64,000 nucleotides of DNA from Sinohyriopsis cumingii (GCA_028554795.2 CM068828.1:10851814-10915813), one strand, 5' to 3'. Counted from the stretch's first letter, positions 35,201 to 47,878 are shown. Made by a program: numbers and translations. Notes: generated from the letters alone by a model not told the origin.

Positions 35201-35652
35201 ACTCTTGTTGCATCTTTATGTTCTACCAAACTCCCAAATTGCTAATCATGAATTTTTGTGTCAGGCTGTTCAAGAAGGATGAAAGTAAACACATATTTTA
35301 TGACATTTTTATTGTGTGCCATATTACGATCTTTTTAATCCTTAATATTTTATCTATAATTCAGCGGTGACCTGTGAATTTAGTTAGCCTTTAGTCCATG
35401 TAACTTTAGTTAGCCCTTAGTCCATGTAAATTTAGCTAGCCCTTAGTCCATCAAAATCCAGAGTTTTAGATGAGTGGGAGAACAAAACAAAAAAAAATTA
35501 CTGTTGAGAGAAAAAATCATTAGAACATTGTGAATCGTATGCTTTCAATAATCGATTCTTAGATTTGCATTAAGGTCCCATTCTTGCTTGTTTTTTCTCA
35601 GTACTGTATACCCAAGATTCAAATGATGTACTTACTGTTCAACCTATTCATT
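35201..35652. other. Unassigned intronic DNA with a small triplication
   Basis: TTAGTTAGCCCTTAGTCCATG repeats three times at about 35378-35450. Confidence 0.6.
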
Positions 35653-35812
35653 CTGGGAGCCACATTGGCTTAGTGGTTAGCTCACTGGACTAAAAAAAAG
35701 GGTGTGGGATCAAATCCTACTATCAGACCAGCTTGGGTCAGCTACCATGGTGTGTCCTTGGGCAAGGCTCTTTATCCCAGTTGTCTCTGCACTAGATAAC
35801 CTACATGTGTGA
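35653..35812 (+). mobile_element. tRNA-derived SINE, family D
   Basis: Head TGGGAGCCACATTGGCTTAG, then TGGTTAGCTCACTGGAC (A box). The B-box region is GGGATCAAATCC, and the tail module is CCTTGGGCAAGGCTCTTTAT. A related copy lies at 44197-44345. Confidence 0.8.
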
Positions 35813-36070
35813 GGGGGCCCCAAGTGGGCAAGTGGTCTAAAGCGCTCTCTGTTATGGATCACTGCCATCTCATCTCTGTCTGCGTGGGTTCGAGTCTCGG
35901 ATTGGGCTAATATGGGTATGTGAGAAAGCTTGCCAGTAGCTTCTCATGGGTGGGTGGTTCTTTCCGGGGTTTTCACGGGTTCTTCCTCCACCATTAATAC
36001 TGGCTGCCATGTATAGCCTATCGTGTGCTGAAAAATGGCGTTAAACCCTACAACAACTTACAACAGCAAC
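35813..36070 (+). mobile_element. SINE family B directly behind a family D copy
   Basis: GGGGCCCCAAGTGGGCAAGT, then GGTCTAAAGCG (A box), and GGGTTCGAGTC (perfect B box). It ends AAATGGCGTTAAACCCTACA. It abuts the D copy end to end, a dimeric arrangement. Confidence 0.88.
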
Positions 36071-37446
36071 CTACGTGTGTGACTGTCACAAAACACCAAA
36101 CCAAACCAAACCGATTCATGCTACCATATTTTGCATCACATATTGGTTAGTCTGGGCCAGCAATAGTTTGTCTTGGATTCCCTAAAAAAAATCACAGTGT
36201 TATTATACTGTTTGCCAACAAAAGTGATTTGTGGGTAAGTAATTTGCACTTAGGCTGTTGTTTGGGAAAAGAGGAGAATTTGCTTTAAGTAAACTTTTGG
36301 TGTTGAGCTAAATAAAAAATACAGCATGGAGTGTGTGTGAATGTGAATCATAGGTACGTTAATAAAATACAGCATGAGTTTCGTTTGGTATGGGGGTGGG
36401 GGAATCATAGATACATTAGATAGGTAGCAGTCATTTTATGGGCTCCTGAGGAAATAACCTTATCTTGATAAAAGTATTTAAATTGTTGCAGAAATCCCAA
36501 TTTCAACAATTTACATCTGAAATCACACCTAGTGGAATTTCATTAAAAAAACTATTGTTTCATGCTTAACTCTCATTAAATGCCTTAATACAACCTCTCC
36601 ACTTAAAGAATAGTTCTGGATGAGCTTGTTACATCCATTATTTTCCAAGAGAAAAGGTGAAAGGTTCAAAATCATCAGTGTTGATTAACTACTTGCACCA
36701 GGAATCGTGTTACATATGCACTGTAATGATGACCTACAGGTGCTGCTGTGGCAATCTGGTATAAAGACTGTTTATTCAATGGAACTGGTGACATTTTTTA
36801 CCTATGTAGGATTTACTTAATTACCTTTTTAAATTGAAATATTAAATAGGGTTAGTGAGGTTTACTTTTGCTAAATCATGGATGGGACACAATGCTGCTC
36901 CTGTAGTGGTTTATTTACAATTGTGTTTAGTCAAATTGACATCACAAATCTGAAAAGTTTTAGGTGTCAACTGGAATACCCTTGGAAGCCATGACATATT
37001 GTGGTACTGAAATGGGGAAACTGACTTTTTTCTTAGCAGGTTTTGGTGCATCTGCTTGATATGCACTTGTGCCTTATGTATTACATAATATTCACAGCAT
37101 TCAATTGTAGCTGGAATCGATAGTTTTGAAATCTCTTTGCTTTAAACATAAAACCCATGTTATGGGCTTACGATAAATCAGATGCATATGTAACCATGAA
37201 GCAGGAAGAGTCAAGTAAATGTCAATACTGTAGTTACATAGGTCTTTAAAATGGGTTTAAACCCATGGATCTGTGTCAGTTGCATTTACAGATTTGTTGT
37301 TTCATGCCATGCATGTGTGTGTGGGCATGCGAGCATGTGTGTGTTTTCATAGGGTGTGCATCTCTCTGGTTCCCAAGTTAGGACTCGGGGTCTAAGTTCC
37401 TTGAGGTTCAGGATGGACCCTGATGTCAGTATCAGTTTCATGTACA
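36071..37446. other. Unassigned intronic DNA
   Basis: A (ACCAA)n-like stretch lies near 36092-36112. Nothing else supported. Confidence 0.4.
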
Positions 37447-37768
37447 GGTTTGGACTGCTCTGGTGGCCTAAGTGGTTAGAGCATATGCCTTGGATGCAGC
37501 AGGTCATGGGCTTGAACCCCAGTTGAGTCATACCCAAGACTTATGAAAATGGTAATTGCAACTGGCTCGCTTGGTGCTAAACATTAAAAGGTTAGTGTTA
37601 GGACTGGTCAGTCTGGTGTCAGGATAATGTGATCCAGTGGGACATGATACTACATGTCTTTGGCCTGATGCCTCAGTGCAAGACATAACTTTAAACTCAG
37701 CTGCAGTGTAGACATCATAGTGATATGACTGAAAAATTGTTAAAGCTACATTAAAAATCCAAATCACA
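37447..37768 (+). mobile_element. SINE family A, near full length
   Basis: TGGACTGCTCTGGTGGCCTA, then AGTGGTTAGAGC (A box), and GGGCTTGAACCCC (B-box region). It ends AAAGCTACATTAAAAATCCA. Confidence 0.88.
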
Positions 37769-38542
37769 CACTCATGTACAGGTTTGTCTTTCATGTCAAG
37801 TAGGTTTTTATAGCTATAAGTTGGGACTGTCAGTGGTCTCTGTGCTGTGAACCAGGGGACTTATTCACATGTAATCTGCAGTTAAATCAGTTTATTACAA
37901 GGATTCATGGTCTGTGCAGAGAGGGATTCAGGACGTTCAACTGAATCCATCATTTTCCATTCAAAACTCCCTAATTTTTCCATTGAACACCCACTAACTT
38001 TCCATTAAAACCACTTGTATTTCCAGTGAAATTAACATATATTTTAAAATTCATTAACATTTCCAGTGAAAATACCTAAAACATTGCCAACAAAAATACT
38101 TTTCAGAGAAATGATGTACTGTTCCATTTATCAAAAGCTGAAGCAAAATAGGCCATTTTAAGCAAAACAAACTGTCATAGACAACAACCATCTATTCATC
38201 ACTACAAGATTTTACACCAAGATTAGTTAAGATGAATCTTATGTCAAGACAAGTATAGAATAACACTTCTGAAAGCTGACCACCCTCATTAATAATCTTA
38301 CTCTTGCATTGAGTATTTGATGAAAAGAGGGTTGAATGGATAGATGAATGGGAGGGTCACATTCCTCTTGTAGTAATCAGAGTATTAATCTGAAATATTT
38401 ACTGCTAGCATTTCTGGACAGGTCGTTGGTTTTTCATGCATTTTTGTGGTAAGGTGTAGATGCCTATATCCTGACATAACAGGTTAGTTACTATGTATAT
38501 TTGGTAATGTGACACAAATAATGGCATCAGCATGTGAGAATC
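37769..38542. other. Unassigned intronic DNA
   Basis: Loose repeats of CATTWWCATTTCCAGTGAAA at about 37945-38080. No exon. Confidence 0.4.
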
Positions 38543-38572
38543 AGAGAGAGAGAGAGAGAGAGAGAGAGATGG
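38543..38572. repeat. (GA)n microsatellite followed by a G run
   Basis: AGAGAG repeat, then GGGGGGGG. Confidence 0.95.
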
Positions 38573-38699
38573 GGGGGGGTAGGGGTGAGGGTTGGGGGGT
38601 ATGTTTTTGGCAGGGGATGGGTATTGTTTATTTGACTTATATAAAGACTACATTTTTCCTGTATATTCACAAAACATGGGAGAAATTCTGATTTAGTTT

Positions 38700-38888
38700 T
38701 TGGAGTTGTTTTTGTTGGTTTTGATGACAATTTAAACCCAATGGCTACATTTTTACTGTGTAAATGTGGACTAAGAGCCTTTCCCAACAACACTGAGGAA
38801 GTCAATCAAGCTGGCCAGGGCTGATATTTGACCTGTGACTTGGATTACCAGTTCAACTTGCTATCAACCGAGCTACAGTGGCTCCAAT
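38700..38888 (-). mobile_element. tRNA-derived SINE, family C-like, reverse orientation
   Basis: Read downwards from 38888: GGAGCCACTGTAGCTCGGTT, then GATAGCAAG (A-box-like), and AGGTCAAATATC (B-box-like). A module TTGGGAAAGGCTCTTAGTCC follows. Diverged. Confidence 0.5.
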
Positions 38889-38904
38889 AACTATGAATTA
38901 AATG

Positions 38905-40195
38905 ATGCTTGAAGTCAAGTTGAAAAACAATTTATAGTAATGTAATGATGGTTAAGGTCAAGAGGAAAAGCAGTTTATCGTAATGTAATGATGCTTAAGG
39001 TCAAGTGGAAAAGCATCTTTTCGTAATGTAATGATGCTTAAGGTCAAGTAGAAAAGCAACTTATAATGTAATGATGATTAGGGTCAAGTGGAAAAGCAAC
39101 TTATCGCAATGTAATGATGCTTAAGGTCAAGTGGAAAAGCAACTTATCGCAATGTAATGATGCTTAAGGGCAAGTGGAAAAGCAACTTAATGTATGATGC
39201 TTAGGGTCAAGTGGAAAAGCAACTTATCGCAATGTAATGATGCTTAAGGTCAAGTGGAAAAGCAACTTATCGCAATGTAATGATGCTTAAGGGCAAGTGG
39301 AAAAGCAACTTAATGTATGATGCTTAGGGTCAAGTGGAAAAGCAACTTATCGCAATGTAATGATGCTTAAGGGCAAGTGGAAAAGCAACTTAATGTATGA
39401 TGCTTAGGGTCAAGTGGAAAAGCAACTTATCTTAATGTAATGATGCTTAGGGTCAAGTGGAAAAGCAATTTAACGTAATTAAATGATGCTTAAGGTCAAG
39501 TGGAAAAGCAACTTATCGGAATGTAATGATGTTTAAGGTCAAGTGGGAAAGCAACTTAATAGAATCAAATGATGCTTATGGTCAAGTGGAAAAGCAACTT
39601 AACATAATGAAATGATGCTTAAGGTCAAGTGGAAAAGCAACTTAACGGAATGAAATGATGCTTACGGTCATGTGGAAAAGCAACTTAACAGAATGAAATA
39701 TTTAAGGTCAAGTGGAAAAGCAACTTATCAAACTGAAATGATGTTTAAGGTCAAGTGGGAAAGCAACTTAACAAAATGAAATGATGCTTAAGGTCAAGTG
39801 GGAAAGCAACTTAACAGAATGAAATGATGCTTAAGGTCAAGTGGAAAAGCAACTTAACAAAATGAAATGATGCTTAAGGTCAAGTGGGAAAGCAACTTAA
39901 AGAATGAAATGATGCTTAAGGTCAAGTGGAAAAGCAATTTAACGGAATGAAATGATGCTTACGGTCATGTGGAAAAGCCACTTAACAGAATGAAATGTTT
40001 AAAGTCAAGTGGAAAACCAACTTAACAGAATGAAATGTTTAAGGTCAAGTGGAAAAGCAACTTCACAAAATGAAATGATGCTTAAGGTTAAGTGGGAAAG
40101 CAACTTATCGGAATGAAATGATGCTTAAGGTCAAGTGAAAAAGCAACTTATCTGAATGTAATGATGTTTAAGGTCAAGTGGGAAAGCAACTTATC
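38905..40195. repeat. 43-bp minisatellite, about 29 units
   Basis: Unit AATGATGCTTAAGGTCAAGT, then GGAAAAGCAACTTATCGCAATGT. In the centre a three-unit group with a shortened linker (AACTTAATGTATGATGCTTAGGG) recurs three times, a higher-order repeat. Confidence 0.96.
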
Positions 40196-40202
40196 ATCAG
40201 TG

Positions 40203-40378
40203 CTCCCTTATAAGTTGACTCCAACTGCTAACAACTTAGAACCTGATCTGCCATCACATAATATGCTAGCTGATCAGGGTCTGTGTTGTTTGTTTTACTG
40301 ATTACTTCTAACAAACTGCATAGAACCAGCTCTACTAGTGAATTATACAATGGCTGACTTGTGTGTGTGGAGTTTGTA
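40203..40378. mobile_element. Foldback MITE family F, diverged copy
   Basis: CTTATAAGTTGACTCCAACTGC, CTGATCTGCCATCACATAAT and GGGTCTGTGTTGTTTG match the family F copies at 49353 and 53305. Confidence 0.65.
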
Positions 40379-40469
40379 CATTCAGTTTATTAAAGTTAAA
40401 AATGATACTCGAATTGTTATGTTTAATAAGGTTACTATTCTGCTTAATAAAACAGGTAGGTGTATTTTG

Positions 40470-41345
40470 TCATTGTAATACTGTTGCATAATGTAATGGA
40501 ATACATGACCATAGTGTTCATAGAAATGGAACAGTTTTATATTGGGGTACATATACACATCGCATTACTGTTGCATAATTAATTGGACCCATGGTCATCG
40601 TGGCCTACTAAAAGAAACTGTTTTATACTGGGATACAATACACATCGCATTACTGTTGCATAATTAAATGGACCCATGGTCATAGTGTCCTACTAAAAGG
40701 GACAGTTTTATACTGGGGTACAATACACATCATATCACTGTTGCATAATTAAATGGACCCATGGTCATCGTGACCTACTAAAAGAAACTGTTTTATACTG
40801 GGATACAATACACATCGTATTACTGTTGCATAATTAAATGGACTCATGGTCATCGTGGCCTACTAAAAGAAACTGTTTTATACTGGGATACAATACACAT
40901 CATATTACTGTTGCATAATTAAATGGACCCATGGTCATAGTGTCCTACTAAAAGGGACAGTTTTATGCTGGGGTACAATACACATCATATTACTGTTGCA
41001 TAATTAAATGGATCCATGGTCATCATGGCCTACTAAAAGAAACTGTTTTATACTGGGATACAATACACATCGTATTACTGTTGCATAATGAAATGGATCC
41101 ATGGTCATAGTGTACTACGAAACAGGACAGTTTTATACTGGGGTACAATACACATCATATTACTGTTGCATAATTAGATGGATCTATGGTCATAGTGTCC
41201 TATTAAAAGGGACTGTTTTATGCTGGGGTACAATACACATCGTATTACTGTTGCATAATTAAATGTATCCATGGTCAAGGTGTACTACTAAATGGGACAG
41301 TTTTATACTCGGGTACAATACATGTCATATTACTGTTGCATAATA
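40470..41345. repeat. 85-bp tandem repeat, about 10 units
   Basis: Unit TACTGTTGCATAATTAAATG, then GACCCATGGTCAT, CCTACTAAAAG, ACTGTTTTATACTGGG and TACAATACACATC. Two alternating subtypes (AAGAAACTG / AGGGACAG) are visible. Confidence 0.95.
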
Positions 41346-41504
41346 TAACAGACCCCATAACCATATTGTCCTTATAAAGGGGACTGTGTTATACTGCAGT
41401 ACATCATACATTGTATTACTTGGGTATATTATACAGCATATTACTGCTGTATATTGTAACACACTCCATAACCATATTGTCCTTTTGAATATGACCTTGA
41501 CCTA

Positions 41505-41752
41505 TATTCATGAAACATACAATCACATTACTACCAGGGCTTGTGCCTTTGACTTTGATCCATGTACACGAAACATATGATCACATTACTACCAGGGCTT
41601 GTGCTTTTGACCTTGATCCATGTACATGAAACATACAATCACATTACTACCAGGGCTTGTGCTTTTGACCTTGACCCATTTTCATGAAACATACAATCAC
41701 ATTACTACCAGGGGCTGTGCTTTTGACCTTGATCAATGTACATGAAAGCAAA
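41505..41752. repeat. 58-bp tandem repeat, 4 units
   Basis: GAAACATACAATCACATTAC, then TACCAGGGCTTGTGCTTTTG and ACCTTGATCCATGTACAT. Confidence 0.94.
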
Positions 41753-42827
41753 GAAATTAGTGGCTGAAATCTGATACTGATATTTAAATTCTAACAGTAA
41801 ATAGGTATTTATGCAGGGGCATTCCTTAGTGTTGTTTTCCTCTTCTTGCTCAGGTTACTAGAGAATGTAATGAGATCAGTGACTGGGAGAGATCTTGTCA
41901 TTATTCAAGCAAAACGCCTAGTTGAAATTATCATTAAATACTGCATATGTCCTTCCTTCCTTCCTTATTTCTTTTAGTTTAAGTTTTAGGCTCTTTGCCC
42001 TCCCACTGACTTGACTGTCTGGCTATATGCACACTACTTGTATCTCTTGATTTGGTCATGTTCATTGGTCTGTTGTTTCATCTGGGGAAAATGTTAACAA
42101 GATTGTACATAAATCACTTGAGGCAGAATAATTCAATTTTGGGGTAATTTTGCATCCATATGAAGATAACCTGATTAGATTTTCAGGTCACTGTTGCACT
42201 TTTTTTTTTTTTTACAAGTCTTTTAACCTTTGGTTTTGGACATTTTTATCTCTCCCAAACTATTGGAATAATTTAGTAAAAACTTCTCAAGGAAGACAAC
42301 TGACATTTTGTACGCAAATTGTATTAATAATATATATGACATCATTAGATATCCAGGCCATTAAGTTATTATTCAGTTTTTCACACAGTGTGTGAATTTT
42401 TTCCCCCAACAAACCTTGTTCAAGCAAACACCACTGGAGGTAGACAAATGAAATTTGGTAGATATATTTGTGTTCAATTGTAGATTACCTGATCAGGGAT
42501 GGAAAAATTGTGTCAAACAACTTAAAAGTTTTGTTTTACAGTACAACACTTTGAAGGTCATGTTATGCACTGAAAATTGCTGGGCTGATTTTGTATGGGG
42601 TGGGTGGGATGGGGTTGAATCAAACCCATACATGTTTTTGCTACAAACCCAATGTACTTTCAACTGAGCCAGATTCACTGCCATTTGCCCAGAGTTTGAT
42701 AAAGAACATGACAAAAACTTCATTTTGTTGCTGCATATGACCATCTTGATTCCGGGCAAGTTGAACATTCTAGGATTTGTCAAGGCCTGGCCAGTATGTA
42801 CTTGATATATGATTAGTATATTAGGTT
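41753..42827. other. Unassigned intronic DNA
   Basis: Open frames at 42150-42395 and 42455-42667 lack splice sites in frame and are not supported. Confidence 0.4.
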
Positions 42828-43468
42828 CACATGAAATCCACATTCATATTACTGTACAGTATGAAGTAAAGATGAAATCCACATTCATATTACTGTACAC
42901 TATTAAGTACAGATGAATTCCACATTCATATTACTGTACACTATTAAGTACAGGTGAATTCCACATTCATATTACTGTACAGTATTAAGTACAGGTGAAT
43001 TCCACATTCATATTACTGTACAGTATTAAGTAAAGATGAAATCCACATTCATATTACTGTACAGTATTAAGTAAAGATGAAATCCACATTCATATTACTG
43101 TACAGTATGAAGTAAAGATGAAATCCACATTCATATTACTGTACACTATTAAAGTACAGATGAATTCCACATTCATATTACTGTACACTATTAAGTACAG
43201 GTGAATTCCACATTCATATTACTGTACAGTCTTAAGTAAAGATGAAATCCACATTCATATTACTATACAGTATTAAGTAAAGATGAAATCCACATTCATA
43301 TTACTGTGCACTATTAAGTACAGGTGAATTCTTCATTCATATTACTGTACAGTATTAAGTACAGATGAATTCCACATTCATATTACTGTACAGTATTAAG
43401 TACAGGTGAATTCCACATTCATGTTACTGTACATTATTAAGTAAAGATGAAATCCACATTCATATACA
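42828..43468. repeat. 41-bp minisatellite, about 15 units
   Basis: Unit GTACAGTATTAAGTAAAGAT, then GAAATCCACATTCATATTACT, with a second subtype AGTACAGGTGAATTCCAC. Confidence 0.95.
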
Positions 43469-43834
43469 TGTACAGGAAAATCATGATAATACCAAATTCA
43501 TTCTGCTTATTTCATTTTGGATTTTTTGGTGTGTTTTTGCAAAACATGTAAAGAGGTTGCACAACAGTAGACAGTTGACTTGAATAGATCTGCAGACATA
43601 CTGAGGTGAAGAGATCTATGAGAGATTTATCAGTGGCCTGACATGTGGCTTTTATGCAGACTATTTTTCTGTGATATGCTATCTCCTGTACTCAACTACA
43701 CTACCTCTTTCACAATGCATTCAGAAAAAAATTCAGATTTATCCTTCATAGTGCCTGTTGACTGTTTCAGTTAATTTTTCAATTTGCTGTTTAATGCTAC
43801 ATAAAAATGGAAAGATTATGAGGTGATGCAATTG
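43469..43834. other. Unassigned intronic DNA
   Basis: Nothing supported. Confidence 0.4.
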
Positions 43835-44053
43835 AAGTAAAGTGCCTTGCCTAGAGATAAATCACTATGGTAACACAGTCTGACCTGGACAGGATTAAGA
43901 CCTGTACTTCCCCTTTAGTTACCAGTCCAGATTGGGAAACCACTAAGACACTTTGCCTAGAGATAAATCACAGTGGTAACACAGTCTGACCTGGACAGGA
44001 TTAAGACCTGTAGTTACCTGAGTAAACTACTAAGACACTTTGGCTCCTTGTTC
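43835..44053 (-). mobile_element. tRNA-derived SINE, family C, internally duplicated
   Basis: Read from 44053: GGAGCCAAAGTGTCTTAGTA, then ACAGGTCTTAATCC (B-box-like) and GTCCAGGTCAGACTGTG. The 110-bp block TGCCTAGAGATAAATCACWR to ACTAAGACACTTT occurs twice in tandem (about 43848 and 43954). Confidence 0.7.
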
Positions 44054-44196
44054 AGTGAAATCAGCTGAATATTAGTAGACTAACATCCATTGAAACCTGC
44101 GCTATGTTACAAGACCTTTCTATAATGAACACTAGTTCATAAAGACATGGCATAATTCAAAACTGAGGAGAGGCATGGAGCCTCTCAGCATATTAG

Positions 44197-44345
44197 ACTT
44201 TTTTTGCAACTAGAAGGCGTAGGTTCATATCCTACCATCAGATCAGCCTGGTTCAGCTAGCATGATGTGACCTTGGGCAAGGTGTTTAAATACTCCAGGT
44301 GCTTTGGCACTAAATAATCTACTTGTGTTATTATGGTTAAGGTCA
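44197..44345 (+). mobile_element. SINE family D, diverged
   Basis: GGTTCATATCCTACCATCAG, then CCTTGGGCAAGGTGTTTAAA and ACTAAATAATCTACTTGTG match 35653-35812. Confidence 0.7.
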
Positions 44346-45403
44346 ACCAGATCAACAGCAAAGTACATACAGATTTTAATTGCATAATAAATCATGTTTA
44401 TAAAAAGCAAACTTTACCATCTCATGATTGGCAAGTTTGACATAGCACTGATGTGTGTGTGAATTCTGACCTTAACAAATTAGGATCAGTTTGTGAACAA
44501 ATATAAAGTACCCTTATGCCTGAAATTAACTATAACTTAGCATTGACTCATATTGTAGCATCATCTGTCAACAGCAGTTGACAACAGATTCTACCATTGG
44601 CCAGCAGGGCCAGCTCACATGGAAATCAACTTTCCCTGGAAATCAACCTGCCCTGCAGAAAATCAGTTGGTCTTCCCAGTAAGATAAAAGTAGTCTGAAA
44701 ATTGTATGAACATCACAATAAATGGGACTGAAACACTTTGATTGTTGCTGAAAGTATTTATAAAAAAATGAACTAGAGAGATAGATAAGTCTCAATGTGT
44801 TTTTCTGATTTAAGATTTGAAATGCTGAGGCAGCCTAACTCTTACTTGAATCCACAGAAACATTGTACTTTTTGACACTAATCTGATGGCTGTCGGATTT
44901 TTCATGGCAAACAATAATGTCCTTATAGTGTTTATTTTCCGTAACAAAGGTTCCATTTTGTTTTTATAAATACTGCACACTTTGCATGTCAAATCAATTT
45001 CACTGCACCAGCCAGCTAAAATCCCACTCCCATTTTGGCACATAATCATGCTACGTATCTATCTTTCTTTGTTGCTAATTGACCTTAGTGTACAGTTTTT
45101 GTTCCAGTGGGCTTTAATGCAACAGGAACCATTCCATAGTTAGTAGTTTTTTGATGGGTAATTATTTAAAAGGACTCAGAATACTAAATTGATGGAAAAA
45201 AGGTAACCAGTCTAGAAATGGTTTAGTTTTGGTTTGTCAGGATTGTTTGATAATGGATGTAAGATTTTAATAAAAACAATCTTTTGAGAGCTTATCCTAG
45301 TTGTAACTGAAAAAAACCCACCTTGTTTTATTGATGGAATTTCAGTCCTTTTAGAGACTTGAATTTGGAAAACTCATTACTGAAATTAACATCTGACTTT
45401 TAG
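44346..45403. other. Unassigned intronic DNA
   Basis: Nothing supported. Confidence 0.4.
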
Positions 45404-45519
45404 GTGTGGAATCGAATGCACATGTTTCAAACACATATCAATCCAAAAAATGCTGCAGCTCATATGGTTTTCTGTACACAGAAGCTGTCATCAAGATGTG
45501 TCTTCACTGACAAATACAG
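45404..45519 (+). CDS. Candidate cassette or poison exon
   Basis: 116 bases lie between an acceptor (CATCTGACTTTTAG) and a donor (AATACAG|GTTTGG). Two frames are open (VWNRMHMFQTHINPKNAAAH...; CGIECTCFKHISIQKMLQLI...). The frame required by phase, one base carried in from 29160-29280, reads VESNAHVSNTYQSKKCC... but meets a TGA four codons before its end. Together the exons 29160 and 45404 total 237 bases, a multiple of three that would deliver phase 0 to 58563. Either it is not an exon, or it is a nonsense-carrying cassette exon, or another exon intervenes. Confidence 0.3.
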
Positions 45520-46087
45520 GTTTGGTGATGAGCATTTAGAAATTGAAAGTTATTGAATTTTTAAAATCATGGTATTTACATAGGTTTACTATGTGAACTG
45601 AATTAGTACTGTGATTCCTAAAGGAAACTGTCTTTCAGTTTCATGAACCAACATATAGATGTATTATGTACATGTATTTTAATTTGTTACATTTTTTGGG
45701 CAGATATAGTCTGTTACAGTGTCTGTCTACAGTACCATTTATTATTTAGTGTAAAAGAGCACACAACCAGACTATATAAGATGCAGTGCTATTGAGATTC
45801 AGATATTTGGTAAATAAAAGGAAAGTTCTTGTTTTCAAAAGATAATATCAGATGAAACATGATGATTTAATAGAATTTATTTAATAACTACCTCAAAAGA
45901 TTTAACTGGCCCAGCGGCCTGCAGCAGTTATTATTAATTGGCCCTCCTCAAGACCCACAGCCCATGGACTAGCAGGATGGTTAATAAATTGACTCCTGTG
46001 TCATAAATATTATGTCACACTGTAACATACATGAAACTATACAATTTTCAGTGATTTACAGTTGCAACAAAGATACGAATCTGAATC
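45520..46087. other. Unassigned intronic DNA
   Basis: Nothing supported. Confidence 0.4.
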
Positions 46088-46192
<105 letters not shown>

Positions 46193-46496
46193 AGAAAGAA
46201 TATTGTCATACAGGTTAGACATTTGTTTTGTTTGTCCCATACTGAGAATCTGATATGGGTTATGGTACCTACCACTTCGCATGTATCAGCCTTTATATCC
46301 TCTCAACTAAGTGCACAAGATTACAGAAGGATGGAATTTGGTTGTGTTCACAGGCAGGCATTTATGTGTAGCAGACCCATTCACATGAGGACCTGGTAAT
46401 ATTCCTTTTATAAATATCAAGGCACATAAAGATTAATATAGAAAGATACAAATATATGCCAGACATTGATAATTGATATTTCTGTTTGCTTTAGAA

Positions 46497-46677
46497 CACT
46501 GGTTCCCAAACTTTTTCGGGCCACCGCTGCCTTGGTTCCATAAACTCTTCCTCAGCACCCCTTACCTCACCCGATAAAAGTGCCCCATTCACTCCCCCAT
46601 GCATATTAGTGGCCACCTTGGTAATGCAACTGCCCCCCAGTTGGCAGTATGTGTACCACCCACTTTGGGAATTACTG
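46497..46677. mobile_element. hAT-like MITE, family H2, with perfect 8-bp target duplication
   Basis: 181 bp. The left terminus is CACTGGTTCCCAAACTTTTT. The right terminus, read inwards, is CAGTAATTCCCAAAGTGGGT. Both are bordered by CTTTAGAA (46489-46496 and 46678-46685). 8-bp duplications and C-A-x-T/G-G-type tips are characteristic of hAT elements. There is no coding capacity. Confidence 0.9.
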
Positions 46678-46681
46678 CTTT

Positions 46682-47322
46682 AGAAGGATGCATACACCAG
46701 AGTGGTAAGTGATATCACTGTAGCCTACAGAAGGATGCATACACCAGAGTGTAAAGTGATATCACTGCATCCTTCAGAAGGATGCATACACCAGACTGAG
46801 TGGTAAGTCATCACCCTAGCCTACAGAAGGATGCATACACCAGACTGAGTGGTAAGTCATCACCCTAGCCTACAGAAGGATGCATACACCAGACTGAGTG
46901 GTAAGTCATCACTCTAGCCTACAGAAGGATGCATACACCAGACTGAGTGGTAAGTCATCACCCTAGCCTACAGAAGGATGCATACACCAGAATGGTAGGT
47001 CATATCCCTGTATCCTACAATCAGATTGTGGTACCTACAGAAGGATGCATACACCAGACTGAGTGGTAAGTCATCACCCTAGCCTACAGAAGGATGCATA
47101 CACCAGAGTGTAAAGTGATATCACTGCATCCTTCAGAAGGATGCATACACCAGACTGAGTGGTAAGTCATCACCCTAGCCTACAGAAGGATGCATACACC
47201 AGACTGAGTGGTAAGTCATCACCCTAGCCTACAGAAGGATGCATACACCAGACTGAGTGGTAAGTCATCACCCTAGTCTACAGAAGGATGCATACACCAG
47301 AGTGGTAGGTCATATCCCTAGA
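46682..47322. repeat. 49-bp minisatellite, about 13 units
   Basis: Unit CAGAAGGATGCATACACCAG, then ACTGAGTGGTAAGTCATCACCCTAGCCTA. The first unit starts inside the right target duplication of the H2 MITE. Several units contain GGTAAGT, a donor-like word, in every repeat. Confidence 0.95.
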
Positions 47323-47567
47323 CAGAGTTGAGAAAGTGCTGTCACAGAATCTTACAGGAGGCACCAGACACATTGGAAAATGCAATCGATCCTACAGGAG
47401 GTTGCAGTGTGATTAAAATCAGATCTCTGCATTCCTGCTTTTAGATCTGACAGACACCAGTAAAAGTTTGTGTCTTTGTGACCTTTGGAATTTTCAGTCC
47501 ACTTATTTTTAGTATCCTATCAAGTAATGCATTGCAAATTGTGTTAGGGAGAGTTGTCTTGTGTGTT
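47323..47567. other. Unassigned intronic DNA
   Basis: Short words ATCCTACAGGAGG repeat. Nothing else. Confidence 0.4.
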
Positions 47568-47878
47568 TGTGTGTGATTTGGATTTTTAACGTAGTTTTAA
47601 CAAATTTTCAGTCATATGGTAGCGATGTCTGCAGTGAAGTAGTTTATAGTGATGCATAACACTGGGGCATCTTGCTGCAGACATGTAGCATCCTGTCCCA
47701 CCCAGTCTCATTATCCTGACACCAGGCCAACCAGTCCTAACACTAACCTCTTAATGCTGAGCACCAAGCAAGGCAGCTGCTCATACCATTTTTTTGAAGT
47801 CTTTGGTTTGACTCGGCCAGGGTTCAATATTTTGACCTCCACATCTGAGGCAGACACTCGAACTGTTTAGGCCACAAT
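47568..47878 (-). mobile_element. SINE family A, reverse orientation
   Basis: From 47878 downwards: TGTGGCCTAAACAGTTCGAG, then the body (CAGCATTAAGAGGTTAGTG), ending AAAACTACGTTAAAAATCC. Confidence 0.87.

Noticed and set aside
38905-40195. CRISPR-like direct repeat array
   Set aside because: Units are contiguous without unique spacers, and the genome is eukaryotic. It is a minisatellite.
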